Part shown: piece after piece, positions 6,676 to 12,792 of the stretch
Numbering within the stretch: the first letter of the stretch is position 1
Layout: each line of letters opens with the position of its first letter
Assembly (NCBI GenBank): GCA_041672385.1
Contig: JBAYZQ010000049.1
Span: forward strand, 1 to 12,792
Source: JBAYZQ01 sp041672385
GTDB taxonomy: Bacteria; Spirochaetota; Spirochaetia; Sphaerochaetales; Sphaerochaetaceae
Direction of reading: 5' to 3'
Length of the DNA stretch: 12,792 nucleotides
The notes under the pieces: generated by a model
What the model was told of the DNA's origin: nothing
Seen by the model: only the letters and a program-made list of their open reading frames with translations
Databases searched by the model: none
Program-made: the position numbers and the translations under genes

Positions 6676-7845
6676 TTGGCAAATAGTAAATATCAGAAAA
6701 TTATTAATAGCTATGCCTTACTTGAAATATTATATAGGGGACCTACTTCTAGAAAGAGTTTAGCAGAGGAATTAAATCTGCAGCCTTCCACTGTTTTTTA
6801 TACAATTGATCGTTTAAGAGAACTTGGTTTAGTTAAAGAAAAGAAGAGTATTGGTAATGATAATTTTACACCAGGAAGAAAAAGTAAAAATATTTACATT
6901 AATCCCGAAGCTGGACTGGTTTTTGGAGTTGATTTAAAAATTAATCATTACCAATTAACTATAGTTAGAATGGATGGCTCGGTTTATTTACAAACAGAAA
7001 ATAATTTTGACACTCCTGAAATAAATGAAGCTGTAGGAACAAAAGAAAGATTAATTCAATGTCTAAATTATATTGTCAAAATTGTAAAACAAAAATGCAA
7101 TGGCTTTACTATTAGAGGAGGTTGTATATCTATACCTGGTTTAGTTGATAGTACAGGTCTTAGAATAATTAATAGTTGGTCTTTTGGTGTTAAAGATTTT
7201 GATGCAAGCCCATATTTAGAAAATCAAGGTTTTCCTTTTTACATGGAAAATGATGCTAATTGTTGTGCATTTAAATATTGTAAATCAAAAACTGATAGTT
7301 TTATTTATGTATTAATAAACAAATACAGTTCCCAAGATTTACCGTTGGATATACCCATTTTCGGTATAGGTAGTGGTATAGTTTTAAACGGAAAAGTGTG
7401 GAGAGGTTCTACTTCAAAGGCTGGTGAATTCTATAGTGCCTATTACCATGGAAATGATCCTAAAAGGTATTTAGATACTCCCAACGATATTTTAACTAAT
7501 CTGGATTCTAATCCAGAAGAACAAACTCAATTCTTAACAGAGCTTCTTAGTAATTTAAAAACTGCTGATACTTTAATTAATCCCGATATTATTTACCTAA
7601 GTGGTGAAATTGAAAAATGGTCTGATAACGTCAACGAAATTCTTAGAAACAATGACAAAAGTTTTTGGTTAACAAAAAATGGAAGTACTACTTCATTTTT
7701 AAAAATTCTAAATAATACAAAACATGATACCTGTGAAGGGGCAGCCATACTTATGCTTAAGTTTTTATATCATATACCTTATTTTAGCAATGCCTCCACA
7801 AGTTGGGAAGATATTGCATCTCCTCTTTTGGATGGCTTAGACTAA
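6676..7845 (+). CDS. ROK-family transcriptional regulator
   Basis: This is a DNA-binding regulator of the ROK (NagC/XylR-like) family, most likely controlling the divergent sugar ABC operon in response to its sugar. It has 389 residues from TTG 6676. An N-terminal winged helix-turn-helix spans about 10-55, followed by a linker with Gly-Arg-Lys-Ser (67-70, usually GRPS) and the sugar-kinase-like domain (about 82-365). The kinase fold is recognisable by Glu-Asn-Asp-Ala-Asn (191-195) and Gly-Ile-Gly-Ser-Gly-Ile-Val (230-236). The phosphate-binding Asp-x-Gly-x-Thr is replaced by Asp86-Leu-Lys-Ile-Asn, so kinase activity is not expected. The usual zinc-binding Cys cluster after the Ala-Gly-Glu-Phe element (249-252) is also absent, which is less common in the family. 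It may regulate its own gene too. The target sugar is unknown. Confidence 0.9.
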   Translation: MANSKYQKIINSYALLEILYRGPTSRKSLAEELNLQPSTVFYTIDRLRELGLVKEKKSIGNDNFTPGRKSKNIYINPEAGLVFGVDLKINHYQLTIVRMDGSVYLQTENNFDTPEINEAVGTKERLIQCLNYIVKIVKQKCNGFTIRGGCISIPGLVDSTGLRIINSWSFGVKDFDASPYLENQGFPFYMENDANCCAFKYCKSKTDSFIYVLINKYSSQDLPLDIPIFGIGSGIVLNGKVWRGSTSKAGEFYSAYYHGNDPKRYLDTPNDILTNLDSNPEEQTQFLTELLSNLKTADTLINPDIIYLSGEIEKWSDNVNEILRNNDKSFWLTKNGSTTSFLKILNNTKHDTCEGAAILMLKFLYHIPYFSNASTSWEDIASPLLDGLD

Positions 7846-7939
7846 ATTATTCATTAATTTATAATAGAATTATGTTAGAGAAAACAAAAAGAATCTTTAT
7901 TAATCATGAGAATATTTAAGAAAATTTAAAAACCACCAA

Positions 7940-7974
7940 GAAGATACATTTATATCACTAAAATGTGATTCTTC
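7940..7974 (+). other. Imperfect stem-loop between ROK and hydrolase genes
   Basis: Two paired segments (7940-7944 with 7970-7974, and 7946-7951 with 7961-7966) form an 11-bp interrupted stem. The tail is only moderately T-rich, so it could be a weak terminator for the ROK gene or have no function. Otherwise the 218-base gap holds no gene I can support. Confidence 0.3.
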
Positions 7975-8009
7975 CAATAGTATTTTGTTTGCTAAGGGAC
8001 TGGAACGAT

Positions 8010-8040
8010 TTGCCATATTGCTATCAATTTAAATTATAAG
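8010..8040 (+). promoter_or_regulatory. Possible promoter of the MBL-fold hydrolase gene
   Basis: TTGCCA at 8010-8015 and TATAAG at 8035-8040 have good box matches but a long 19-base spacer. It would start transcription just ahead of the ribosome site at 8053-8059. Confidence 0.35.
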
Positions 8041-8063
8041 TAAACTAATAATAAGAGGTAAGA

Positions 8064-9008
8064 ATGTTAAATTTAAGTGAAGTTGATAAGGCTGAAGTGA
8101 CTGTAATAATGGATAATTATGCAGATTGGATTCTTGAAAACACTAAGTATGTACAGCGAGCTGTGGATTGGAAAAACGGAAAAGAACTTAAAGTTCCTCT
8201 AATGGCTGAACACAGTCTTTGTCTTTTGATTAGTATTTATAAAAATAATGAAAAACATAATATCTTACTTGATGCTGCAGAAAATGGGGTTTCGTTAAAA
8301 AATAATATTGATATTCTCGAAATAGACTTAAAAACTGTTGGAAGTCTTATTTTAAGCCATGCTCATAGTGATCATACACATGGTCTTAACTGGGTAATAT
8401 CCCAATTAGATAGCAGTGCTAATGTAATTGCACATCCTGATGTATTTCTTAGTGGTAGAACCTTTGTGGATAATAAAAACACCATTATTAATGATTGTCC
8501 TAGTAGAGGTAATATTATTAACCATGGTAATCCTATTATTGAGTCTCTTGAACCTTATACTCCTGAAAATGGATTATTTGCTGTTACTGGTCAAATTCCT
8601 AGAACTACAGATTTTGAAATTCTTAATTATGAATCTTATGTTATGAGAAATGGGGTCAAAGAGTTTGATAAGATTCTTGATGATCAAGCTATAGTTTTAA
8701 ACATAAAAAACAAAGGTCTACTTGTAATATCAGGTTGTGCACATGCAGGAATTATAAATACAATTAATTATGCTCAAAAAATAACAGGAGTTAAAAAACT
8801 GTTTGGAGTTATTGGAGGCTTTCATTTGCCCCCAAAGTTTAATTCAGATGTTACAGAAAAAACTATAACGGCTTTAAAAAAAATGAATCCAGATATTATC
8901 GTACCAATGCATTGCACCGGTATTTATGCAATATCTAGATTTATCCAAGAGTTCAAAGATAATTGTAATTTATCTTGTGTTGGTTCTAAATTTACTTTTT
9001 CTTCTTAA
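8064..9008 (+). CDS. MBL-fold metallo-hydrolase, DHPS-like
   Basis: This is a cytoplasmic enzyme of the metallo-beta-lactamase fold, 314 residues, with no signal peptide. The metal-binding motif Ser-His-Ala-His-Ser-Asp-His (98-104) supplies His99, His101, Asp103 and His104. Further likely ligands are His227 in Gly-Cys-Ala-His-Ala-Gly, His254 in Gly-Gly-Phe-His-Leu, and His283 in Met-His-Cys-Thr-Gly. This spacing and the Gly-Cys-Ala-His and Gly-Gly-Phe-His elements match the group related to the archaeal 7,8-dihydropterin-6-methyl-4-(ribofuranosyl)aminobenzene phosphate synthase. Most bacterial members of that group have unknown substrates, so I do not claim that reaction here. The start is supported by AAGAGGT (8053-8059). 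It is co-oriented with the ROK gene but 218 bases away, so it is probably a separate unit. Confidence 0.88.
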   Translation: MLNLSEVDKAEVTVIMDNYADWILENTKYVQRAVDWKNGKELKVPLMAEHSLCLLISIYKNNEKHNILLDAAENGVSLKNNIDILEIDLKTVGSLILSHAHSDHTHGLNWVISQLDSSANVIAHPDVFLSGRTFVDNKNTIINDCPSRGNIINHGNPIIESLEPYTPENGLFAVTGQIPRTTDFEILNYESYVMRNGVKEFDKILDDQAIVLNIKNKGLLVISGCAHAGIINTINYAQKITGVKKLFGVIGGFHLPPKFNSDVTEKTITALKKMNPDIIVPMHCTGIYAISRFIQEFKDNCNLSCVGSKFTFSS

Positions 9009-9012
9009 TATT

Positions 9013-9087
9013 TCATTTAGGTTCAAAATTGAAATCTCCATACCAATCAGCAAACGTATGACCATTTTTATTTAAATTAATAAATAC
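9013..9087 (-). pseudogene. C-terminal stub of a lost gene, possibly a methyltransferase
   Basis: On the minus strand a 24-codon open stretch ends in TGA at 9015-9013 and reads like a genuine protein tail: Lys-Asn-Gly-His-Thr-Phe-Ala-Asp-Trp-Tyr-Gly-Asp-Phe-Asn-Phe-Glu-Pro-Lys. A Gly, then an aromatic pair and Tyr-Gly-Asp-Phe near the end, recalls the last strand of class I SAM-dependent methyltransferases. The frame is cut by a TAA at 9090-9088, exactly where the MarR operator-like palindrome begins, and nothing upstream continues it. I infer a remnant left when the MarR-MATE cassette arrived or neighbouring DNA was deleted. The stub is short, so the family call is tentative. Confidence 0.4.
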
Positions 9088-9099
9088 TTAGAATTCTAA
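9088..9099. promoter_or_regulatory. MarR operator-like palindrome, site 1
   Basis: TTAGAATTCTAA is a perfect 12-base palindrome, nine bases upstream of the -35 box of the MarR gene. It shares the half-site GTTAGAAT with sites 2 and 3. Confidence 0.6.
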
Positions 9100-9108
9100 C
9101 TTTTATTG

Positions 9109-9137
9109 TTGACTTTATTTGTTGATATAGCTATCTT
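9109..9137 (+). promoter_or_regulatory. Predicted promoter of the MarR-MATE unit
   Basis: TTGACT at 9109-9114 and TATCTT at 9132-9137 are separated by 17 bases. Operator-like sites lie just upstream of the -35 box and over the predicted start of transcription near 9143. Confidence 0.5.
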
Positions 9138-9141
9138 ATAT

Positions 9142-9156
9142 ATTAGTTAGAATTCA
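9142..9156. promoter_or_regulatory. MarR operator-like site 2, over the predicted transcription start
   Basis: ATTAGTTAGAATTCA has a full left half-site and a degenerate right half. Its first 12 bases recur in inverted orientation at 9650-9661. The position directly after the -10 box suits repression. Confidence 0.6.
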
Positions 9157-9167
9157 AGATATTTTTT

Positions 9168-9173
9168 GAGGAG
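9168..9173 (+). promoter_or_regulatory. Ribosome binding site fixing the TTG start of the MarR gene
   Basis: GAGGAG lies six bases before TTG 9180. No ATG or GTG alternative lies nearby in frame with comparable support. Confidence 0.8.
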
Positions 9174-9179
9174 TTAATT

Positions 9180-9623
9180 TTGCCAAGCCCTTTAGATTTA
9201 CAAAACCTTGGAATGTCAATTAATACATTACCAAGATTTTTACATACAGTATTAAGTTCATTTAGACCTAACTTTAATATTCCTATCAAAAAAAATGAAA
9301 TTAAGGCTATTATGGAAATTTATCATACTCCCAATAAAACGATGAATTTTTATATACATGCAGTAGATATGGAAAGTGGTTCTTTTACTTATTTAACTGA
9401 TAAATTAGTACAGAAAAATATTATTATAAAAAAAGCTTCTTTAGAGGATAAAAGAAAAACTACTCTGAATTTATCTCCCTTTGGAAAAGAAATTGCTCAA
9501 CAATTAATGGAACAGTTAAATGCTCATTTTTATTCTTTACTAAAAGATTTGGAGGATGAGGATCTCCAAGATTTAAAAAATGCATTAAGAGTATTAGATG
9601 CTATATATAGTAAAATAACCTAA
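9180..9623 (+). CDS. MarR-family transcriptional regulator
   Basis: This is a small winged-helix DNA-binding protein of 147 residues, normal for MarR proteins, which act as dimers. The recognition region lies at about 55-80. The wing carries Leu-Glu-Asp-Lys-Arg-Lys-Thr-Thr-Leu-Asn-Leu-Ser-Pro-Phe-Gly (88-102), the family's usual Asp-x-Arg pattern followed by the strand and turn. Helices at both ends (about 10-30 and 103-145) would form the dimer interface. The start is TTG at 9180, set by GAGGAG. The MATE pump gene follows after 68 bases on the same strand, and three related inverted-repeat sites flank the regulator gene. The likely role is drug- or toxin-responsive repression of itself and the pump. 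The inducer is unknown. Lys-rich and AT-rich codon use match the MATE gene. Confidence 0.9.
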   Translation: MPSPLDLQNLGMSINTLPRFLHTVLSSFRPNFNIPIKKNEIKAIMEIYHTPNKTMNFYIHAVDMESGSFTYLTDKLVQKNIIIKKASLEDKRKTTLNLSPFGKEIAQQLMEQLNAHFYSLLKDLEDEDLQDLKNALRVLDAIYSKIT

Positions 9624-9649
9624 ACGATTTATTCTCCAAAAAATATCTG

Positions 9650-9662
9650 ATTCTAACTAATT
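9650..9662. promoter_or_regulatory. MarR operator-like site 3, ahead of the MATE gene
   Basis: The minus-strand reading AATTAGTTAGAAT repeats the half-site of site 2 over 12 bases. The opposite half is degenerate. It lies in the 68-base gap between regulator and pump, so the regulator may also act on a promoter, or on transcript passage, at the pump gene. Confidence 0.5.
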
Positions 9663-9681
9663 ACTTTTCAGTTTTTTAAAT

Positions 9682-9685
9682 GGAG
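9682..9685 (+). promoter_or_regulatory. Ribosome binding site fixing the ATG 9692 start of the MATE gene
   Basis: GGAG lies six bases before ATG 9692. An in-frame ATG at 9680 overlaps this site and has no ribosome site of its own. Confidence 0.7.
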
Positions 9686-9691
9686 AAATTT

Positions 9692-11074
9692 ATGAATGAT
9701 AAAACAAAAGAGTTAGAAACCCTACCAATTGGAAAATTATTAGCTCAATATTCAATTCCAGCTGTAATAGCAATGGTTGTAAATGCAATTTACAATGTAG
9801 TAGATAGAATATTTATTGGTAATTTTGCCGGTGAAAAGGCATTAGCGGGACTTACTATTGCTTTTCCTATTATGATGATTATCTTTGCTTTTGCATCTTT
9901 AATTGGTATTGGTGGTGCATCTTTAATGTCAATTAATTTAGGAAAAAAAGATATTAAACAAACTAGCAAAATCTTTTCTAATATGTTGAGCCTAGGTACA
10001 ATAATTACTATTTTAATTCTAATATTATTAAAAGCAAACTTAGATAGTTTATTAGTTCTATTTGGAGCAACTGCTGATACAATTCAATATGCATCTAGTT
10101 ATTTAACAATTATTATTTATGGTTTTATTTTCCAAATGATTTCATTTATATTAAACAGTTCTGTTAGAACAGAGAATCAACCAATATTATCAATGGTTTC
10201 AATGTTAATATCAGCAGTTACCAATATTATTTTAGACTATATCTTTATTGCTATTTTCAATATGGGTGTTGAGGGAGCTGCAATTGCAACTATTTCAGGT
10301 CAATTTGTTGGATTATTATTTTTACTATCCTTCTATATTAGAAAGAAAAGTGTTTTACAACTAAAACCAAAATATTTTATTCCAAATTGGAAAATATTTA
10401 CTTCAATTATATCAATTGGAATAACAACCTTCTTAACTACCTTGGGGACGAGTATTGCAATGAGTTTTATGAACAGAGGGTTAGGAAAATATGGAGGAAC
10501 TGCTGCAATTACAGCAATGGGAGCAATTAACAGTATTTTCACTTTATTTATTATGCCTATTATGGGAGTGCAACAAGGAATGCAACCAATTATAGGATAT
10601 AATCATGGTGCAAAAAGACTGGACAGAGCTTATAAAACTTTAAAATTAGGTTTAATAATTGGGATAGCTTTTTCTACTGTTATGTTCTTATTGCTAGAAA
10701 TATTTCCAAAAGCTTTTATAAGTATGTTTATTGATTCTAATTCTGACACAGTGAACATTGCAGTAACAGGTCTTAGAATTTATATGCTTAGTTTGCCTTT
10801 GTTAAGTATAAATATATATGTAGTAGGTTTTTATCAATCAATTGCAAAAAGTGTACAAGCTTTATTACTTGGAATAATTAGACAATTTGTATTCTTAATT
10901 CCTTTAATTATAATTTTTCAAAATGCATTTGGACTGATGGGGATTTGGTTTTCAGTACCTGTTGCTGATGGAATTGCAATAATAATTTCAATTATTTCAT
11001 TAATTGTAAATTATAGAAATACTAAAAATACCATTAAGATACATAAAGAATCAGAACTTAGACTTGAAACCTAA
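9692..11074 (+). CDS. MATE-family multidrug efflux transporter
   Basis: This is an inner-membrane pump that exports drugs or toxic organic cations in exchange for Na+ or H+. It has 460 residues from ATG 9692, the usual MATE length, with about twelve hydrophobic segments in two related halves. The first half begins with Leu-Pro-Ile-Gly-Lys-Leu-Leu and has Tyr-Asn-Val-Val-Asp-Arg-Ile-Phe-Ile-Gly (34-43). Next comes Gly-Gly-Ala-Ser-Leu-Met-Ser-Ile-Asn-Leu-Gly (74-84), a pattern shared with MepA-like MATE proteins. The second half repeats this with Met-Gly-Val-Gln-Gln-Gly-Met-Gln-Pro-Ile-Ile-Gly-Tyr-Asn. It follows the MarR regulator in the same direction, the typical arrangement for an inducible pump. 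The substrate is not predictable. Confidence 0.93.
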   Translation: MNDKTKELETLPIGKLLAQYSIPAVIAMVVNAIYNVVDRIFIGNFAGEKALAGLTIAFPIMMIIFAFASLIGIGGASLMSINLGKKDIKQTSKIFSNMLSLGTIITILILILLKANLDSLLVLFGATADTIQYASSYLTIIIYGFIFQMISFILNSSVRTENQPILSMVSMLISAVTNIILDYIFIAIFNMGVEGAAIATISGQFVGLLFLLSFYIRKKSVLQLKPKYFIPNWKIFTSIISIGITTFLTTLGTSIAMSFMNRGLGKYGGTAAITAMGAINSIFTLFIMPIMGVQQGMQPIIGYNHGAKRLDRAYKTLKLGLIIGIAFSTVMFLLLEIFPKAFISMFIDSNSDTVNIAVTGLRIYMLSLPLLSINIYVVGFYQSIAKSVQALLLGIIRQFVFLIPLIIIFQNAFGLMGIWFSVPVADGIAIIISIISLIVNYRNTKNTIKIHKESELRLET

Positions 11075-11113
11075 TAGGGTTCTAATAAATTAATGATTTT
11101 AGTTTTGGAATTT

Positions 11114-11140
11114 AAAATAAAGCAATACTTATTTTTTTTT
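11114..11140 (+). terminator. Possible terminator after the MATE gene
   Basis: An 8-bp AT-rich stem with one bulged A (11114-11122 with 11128-11135) closes a 5-nt loop and runs into nine Ts (11132-11140). A second small hairpin at 11064-11080 has no T tract. The stem is weak but the T run is good. It sits between the convergent MATE and pyruvate kinase genes. Confidence 0.45.
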
Positions 11141-11151
11141 AACTTTCTTTA

Positions 11152-12603
11152 TCAAATCTCTACAACCTTAATCATGTTCGTCCTGCCTGGAGCTCCTATC
11201 GGGACTCCTGCGGTGATGACGATCTTATCTCCCGGTTTGATATACCCGAGGGTCTGGAGGTAGTTCGGTGCGATTTCGAACAATTCATCGATTGAATTCA
11301 GGTGAGGTATTAGGATTGGAGTGACTCCCCAGGAGAGAGCAAGACGTTGGACTGTTTGCTTGATCGGGCTGTAGGCGATGATTGGAACAGCCGGTCTGAA
11401 CTTAGATATCAGTCGGGCAGAACTTCCGGAATGGGTAAAGCAGGTGATATAGGCTGCCTTGATCTCCATTGCGAGTTCACGTGTTGCCATTCCGACTGCC
11501 TCGGTTGTGCTCTTTCTTCGGTTGATCTCGATATCCTCCTGATTTAACCGCTGATCGAGGACGAGCCTGTGATAGGCGAGACTTGCTTCGGTATAGTTGA
11601 TGATTCTCTCCATGATTTTCACGGCACGTAGTGGGTAGTTTCCTGCTGCAGTCTCTCCTGAGAGCATGACCGCACTTGTTCCGTCGAGGATGGCGTTCGC
11701 AATATCTCCGGCCTCCGCTCTTGTAGGCCTTGGGTTAGTCATCATCGACTCGAGCATCTGGGTAGCGGTAATCACTGGAAGTCCCGCAAGATTGCACTCT
11801 CTGATGAGCATCTTTTGTATAATCGGGACCTCTTCAGAAGAGGTTTCGACCCCGAGGTCTCCACGAGCAATCATGATGACACTCGACTCTGCGATGATGC
11901 TTGCGATGTCAGTGACCGCCTCTGGTTTTTCGATTTTTGATATGATGGGGATTTCTCTCCCATAGTTCTTGTACATGAACTTCTTCAATGCAATGACATC
12001 ACCCGAACTCCTAACGAATGAGAGTGCTACGAAATCGAGATTATTTCTGAATGCAAAATCGAGATCCTGCTCATCTTTCTTGGTGTAGGAGGAGAGATGC
12101 TTTAGGGAGGCTCCCGGTAAGTTGACGCCTTTTCTCGGTTTGACTGTCCCTCCGTCAACGACCTCGGTGATGATGACTTTCCCTTCTATCTTTGATACCT
12201 TCAGGGCGATTAGCCCATCATCAATGAGGATTCTGTCCCCTTTTTCGACTTCTTCATGGAGGTAGGGATAATCTATACTGATTAGGTCTCTGTTTCCTTT
12301 GCAGGGTTCTGTGGTGATCTTCAGAGTTTCCCCTTCGTTCACCTGAAAAGAATCCACATCCAACTGCCCCACACGGATTTTCGGTCCCTGCAAGTCTTGG
12401 AAGATAGCGATTGGAGTATTGAGTTCTTCAGATGCCTTGCGTGCCCAGTCGACAGTTTGCTGGTGTTTTTCATGATTTTCATGGCTGAAGTTGAGTCTGA
12501 TGACGCTTGCCCCTGACTTGATGATATCACGAATCATCTCATAACTATAGGAAGCAGGTCCTATGGTCGCTACGATTTTGGCATTTGTTGTGTTCTTTTG
12601 CAT
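11152..12603 (-). CDS. pyk: Pyruvate kinase
   Basis: Pyruvate kinase converts phosphoenolpyruvate and ADP to pyruvate and ATP, the last step of glycolysis, in the cytoplasm. The gene is complete at 483 residues, the normal bacterial length without the extra C-terminal phosphohistidine domain. The barrel begins with Ala-Lys-Ile-Val-Ala-Thr-Ile-Gly-Pro-Ala-Ser (8-18) and Arg-Leu-Asn-Phe-Ser-His (36-41). The B domain lies at about 70-165. The signature Ile-Ser-Lys-Ile-Glu-Lys-Pro-Glu (221-228) gives catalytic Lys223 and metal ligand Glu225. Ile-Ala-Arg-Gly-Asp-Leu-Gly-Val-Glu (245-253) gives Asp249. Thr-Ala-Thr-Gln-Met-Leu-Glu-Ser-Met (279-287) follows. The C-terminal domain (about 365-483) has Thr-His-Ser-Gly-Ser-Ser-Ala-Arg, the usual effector phosphate loop. 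ATG 12603 has AAGAGGTGA (12615-12607) ahead. Its base composition, about 50% GC in sampled 60-base lines, is far above its neighbours at about 30%. Confidence 0.97.
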   Translation of the reverse strand: MQKNTTNAKIVATIGPASYSYEMIRDIIKSGASVIRLNFSHENHEKHQQTVDWARKASEELNTPIAIFQDLQGPKIRVGQLDVDSFQVNEGETLKITTEPCKGNRDLISIDYPYLHEEVEKGDRILIDDGLIALKVSKIEGKVIITEVVDGGTVKPRKGVNLPGASLKHLSSYTKKDEQDLDFAFRNNLDFVALSFVRSSGDVIALKKFMYKNYGREIPIISKIEKPEAVTDIASIIAESSVIMIARGDLGVETSSEEVPIIQKMLIRECNLAGLPVITATQMLESMMTNPRPTRAEAGDIANAILDGTSAVMLSGETAAGNYPLRAVKIMERIINYTEASLAYHRLVLDQRLNQEDIEINRRKSTTEAVGMATRELAMEIKAAYITCFTHSGSSARLISKFRPAVPIIAYSPIKQTVQRLALSWGVTPILIPHLNSIDELFEIAPNYLQTLGYIKPGDKIVITAGVPIGAPGRTNMIKVVEI

Positions 12604-12621
12604 ACATCACCTCTTATATTC

Positions 12622-12649
12622 ATGATACGTTATATATTACAAACGTCAA
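12622..12649 (-). promoter_or_regulatory. Predicted promoter of the pyruvate kinase gene
   Basis: On the minus strand TTGACG (12649-12644) and TATCAT (12627-12622) are separated by 16 bases. It leaves a very short leader with the ribosome site. ACGTT (12627-12631) and AACGT (12642-12646) form a dyad across the spacer that could be an operator. Confidence 0.55.
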
Positions 12650-12749
12650 GTTAAGTTTTTATGGGAATCTAAAAGTACCCTAAAATTAAAAAAAGATTCA
12701 AAAGTATAAAATATTTTAAGACATAACTAAATAAATATTTTGATAAAAT

Positions 12750-12772
12750 AGGGTAAAATTACCCTTTTCTTT
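12750..12772. terminator. GGGTAA/TTACCC hairpin-like palindrome near the window end
   Basis: AGGGTAAAATTACCCT (12750-12765) is a near-perfect inverted repeat followed by TTTCTTT on the plus strand. It could be a short terminator of an unseen gene or a protein site. The related half-site TACCCTAAAATT recurs at 12677-12688. No coding region is supported from 12604 to the end. Confidence 0.35.
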
Positions 12773-12792
12773 AAAAATGTCATTTAATATTA

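Noticed and set aside
7895..8035. Short open frames on both strands (about 40 codons each) between the ROK and hydrolase genes
   Set aside because: They have no ribosome site and no recognisable motif, and frames of this length are expected by chance.
8064..11074. Hydrolase, MarR and MATE genes as one resistance system
   Set aside because: The hydrolase is of the DHPS-like MBL group rather than a beta-lactamase. A gene stub and the MarR-MATE promoter separate it from the pump.
1..12792. CRISPR array, tRNA, rRNA, insertion sequence or riboswitch
   Set aside because: I saw no regularly spaced repeats, no tRNA- or rRNA-like segments, no transposase, no terminal inverted repeats and no riboswitch leader I could recognise.

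Overview
The window is 12.8 kb of AT-rich bacterial DNA carrying about ten protein genes on both strands. Signals are bacterial: strong GGAGG-type ribosome sites, several TTG starts and sigma70-like promoters. A lipobox lipoprotein, plus an ABC solute-binding protein whose signal peptide has no lipobox cysteine (so probably soluble in a periplasm), suggest a diderm. My best guess is an AT-rich, probably anaerobic Spirochaetota member (Sphaerochaeta/Treponema-like). An AT-rich Firmicute is not excluded. This is inference from style, not from a search.

Layout. 199-1572 (+) is an unrecognised lipoprotein with a good terminator. 1737-2352 (+) is a peroxiredoxin-like thiol protein broken by a frameshift. 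2452-3312 (+) is an EamA/DMT permease. 3350-6440 (-) is a three-gene sugar ABC importer operon (binding protein, then two permeases), divergent from a ROK-family regulator at 6676-7845 (+). 8064-9008 (+) is a metallo-beta-lactamase-fold hydrolase. 9013-9087 (-) appears to be the cut-off tail of a lost gene, possibly a methyltransferase. 9180-11074 (+) is a MarR regulator and MATE efflux pump pair with three related operator-like sites. 11152-12603 (-) is a complete pyruvate kinase gene with clearly higher GC than everything around it.

How the genes work together. The importer has no ATPase gene beside it, as is common for CUT1 systems that borrow a shared MsmK-type ATPase. The divergent ROK protein has lost the kinase and zinc motifs and is most likely its sugar-responsive regulator. 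The MarR protein probably represses its own gene and the MATE pump. The remaining genes look like independent single units. The mix of a decayed gene, a gene stub, an efflux cassette and a compositionally odd housekeeping gene fits a reshuffled accessory region.

I did not find a convincing new multi-gene system. The items most worth checking are the MarR operator set, the broken peroxiredoxin, the gene stub at 9013-9087, the hairpin between binding protein and permease, and the composition break at pyruvate kinase. Several starts are corrected from the longest possible reading frame (1737, 5133, 6676, 9692) using ribosome sites and promoter positions.
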